This document shows, one piece after another, positions 7,041-7,144 of a stretch of 7,144 nucleotides of DNA. The notes below the pieces were generated by a model. It saw only the letters and a list, made by a program, of their open reading frames with translations. It had not been told where the DNA came from and made no database searches. Numbering within the stretch: position 1 is the first letter of the stretch; each line of letters begins with the position of its first letter. The translations under genes and the position numbers were made by a program. Source of the stretch: an uncultured Sutterella sp. (lineage in GTDB: Bacteria; Pseudomonadota; Gammaproteobacteria; Burkholderiales; Burkholderiaceae_F); assembly GCA_900554375.1 (NCBI GenBank), contig USHK01000054.1:1-7144 (forward strand). Direction: 5' to 3'.

Positions 7041-7144
7041 TTAACCAAAAACGAGCGCCCAGAGCTGACGCACTTTTGCCGAATCTTCCGAAAATTCTTC
7101 TTTCGGGACGCGAACCGGCAAGCTCGGAGAATTCAGCCGGAACT
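7041..7144 (-). CDS. Possible 3' end of an unidentified gene (partial)
   Basis: An open minus-strand frame enters from the right edge (first full codon at 7142) and ends in TAA at 7043-7041, giving 33 residues that end in VRQLWALVFG. The composition is protein-like (mixed charged and hydrophobic). The stop lies 61 nt before yheT on the same strand, a plausible gene spacing. A second minus-strand frame is also open over the end (about 43 codons) but is more Arg/Ser-rich and less convincing. I do not recognise the fragment and assign no function. Confidence 0.35.
   Translation of the reverse strand, partial: FRLNSPSLPVRVPKEEFSEDSAKVRQLWALVFG

Overview
The window is a short stretch of bacterial chromosome, most likely the end of a draft contig. 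The first 49 bases are an Illumina Nextera i5/Read-1 adapter rather than genomic DNA. Six complete genes follow, all on the minus strand, so transcription runs from high to low coordinates: yheT-like hydrolase, VUT-family transporter, hemH, grpE, dnaK, dnaJ. A short open frame at the right edge may be the 3' end of a seventh gene. The protein sequences and the hemH next to grpE-dnaK-dnaJ order fit a betaproteobacterium (Burkholderiales). A moderate-GC gut lineage such as Sutterellaceae is my best guess; it rests on recall of the families, not on a search.

Right part (about 7144-4365): the possible gene tail, then yheT (alpha/beta hydrolase), a six-segment VUT membrane protein (queuosine-precursor-transporter family) and ferrochelatase. 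VUT and hemH are 6 nt apart, and yheT and VUT are 47 nt apart, so the three are probably co-transcribed. They show no obvious shared pathway beyond general housekeeping.

Middle (4364-4092): a 273-nt intergenic region with several small inverted repeats and, close to grpE, a near-consensus sigma-32 heat-shock promoter (GTTGAAA, 13 nt, CCCCATAT). No HrcA/CIRCE element is visible.

Left part (4091-276): grpE, dnaK and dnaJ encode the complete Hsp70 machine: nucleotide-exchange factor, ATPase chaperone and J-domain co-chaperone. They probably form one heat-shock operon driven by the sigma-32 promoter. A perfect 10-bp inverted repeat lies between dnaK and dnaJ, and a strong rho-independent terminator closes the operon 22 nt after dnaJ. 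Between that terminator and the adapter (50-213) I see no supportable gene.

I found no novel defence, mobile or biosynthetic system. This is a conserved housekeeping region, and the points worth a second look are regulatory details and the adapter artefact.
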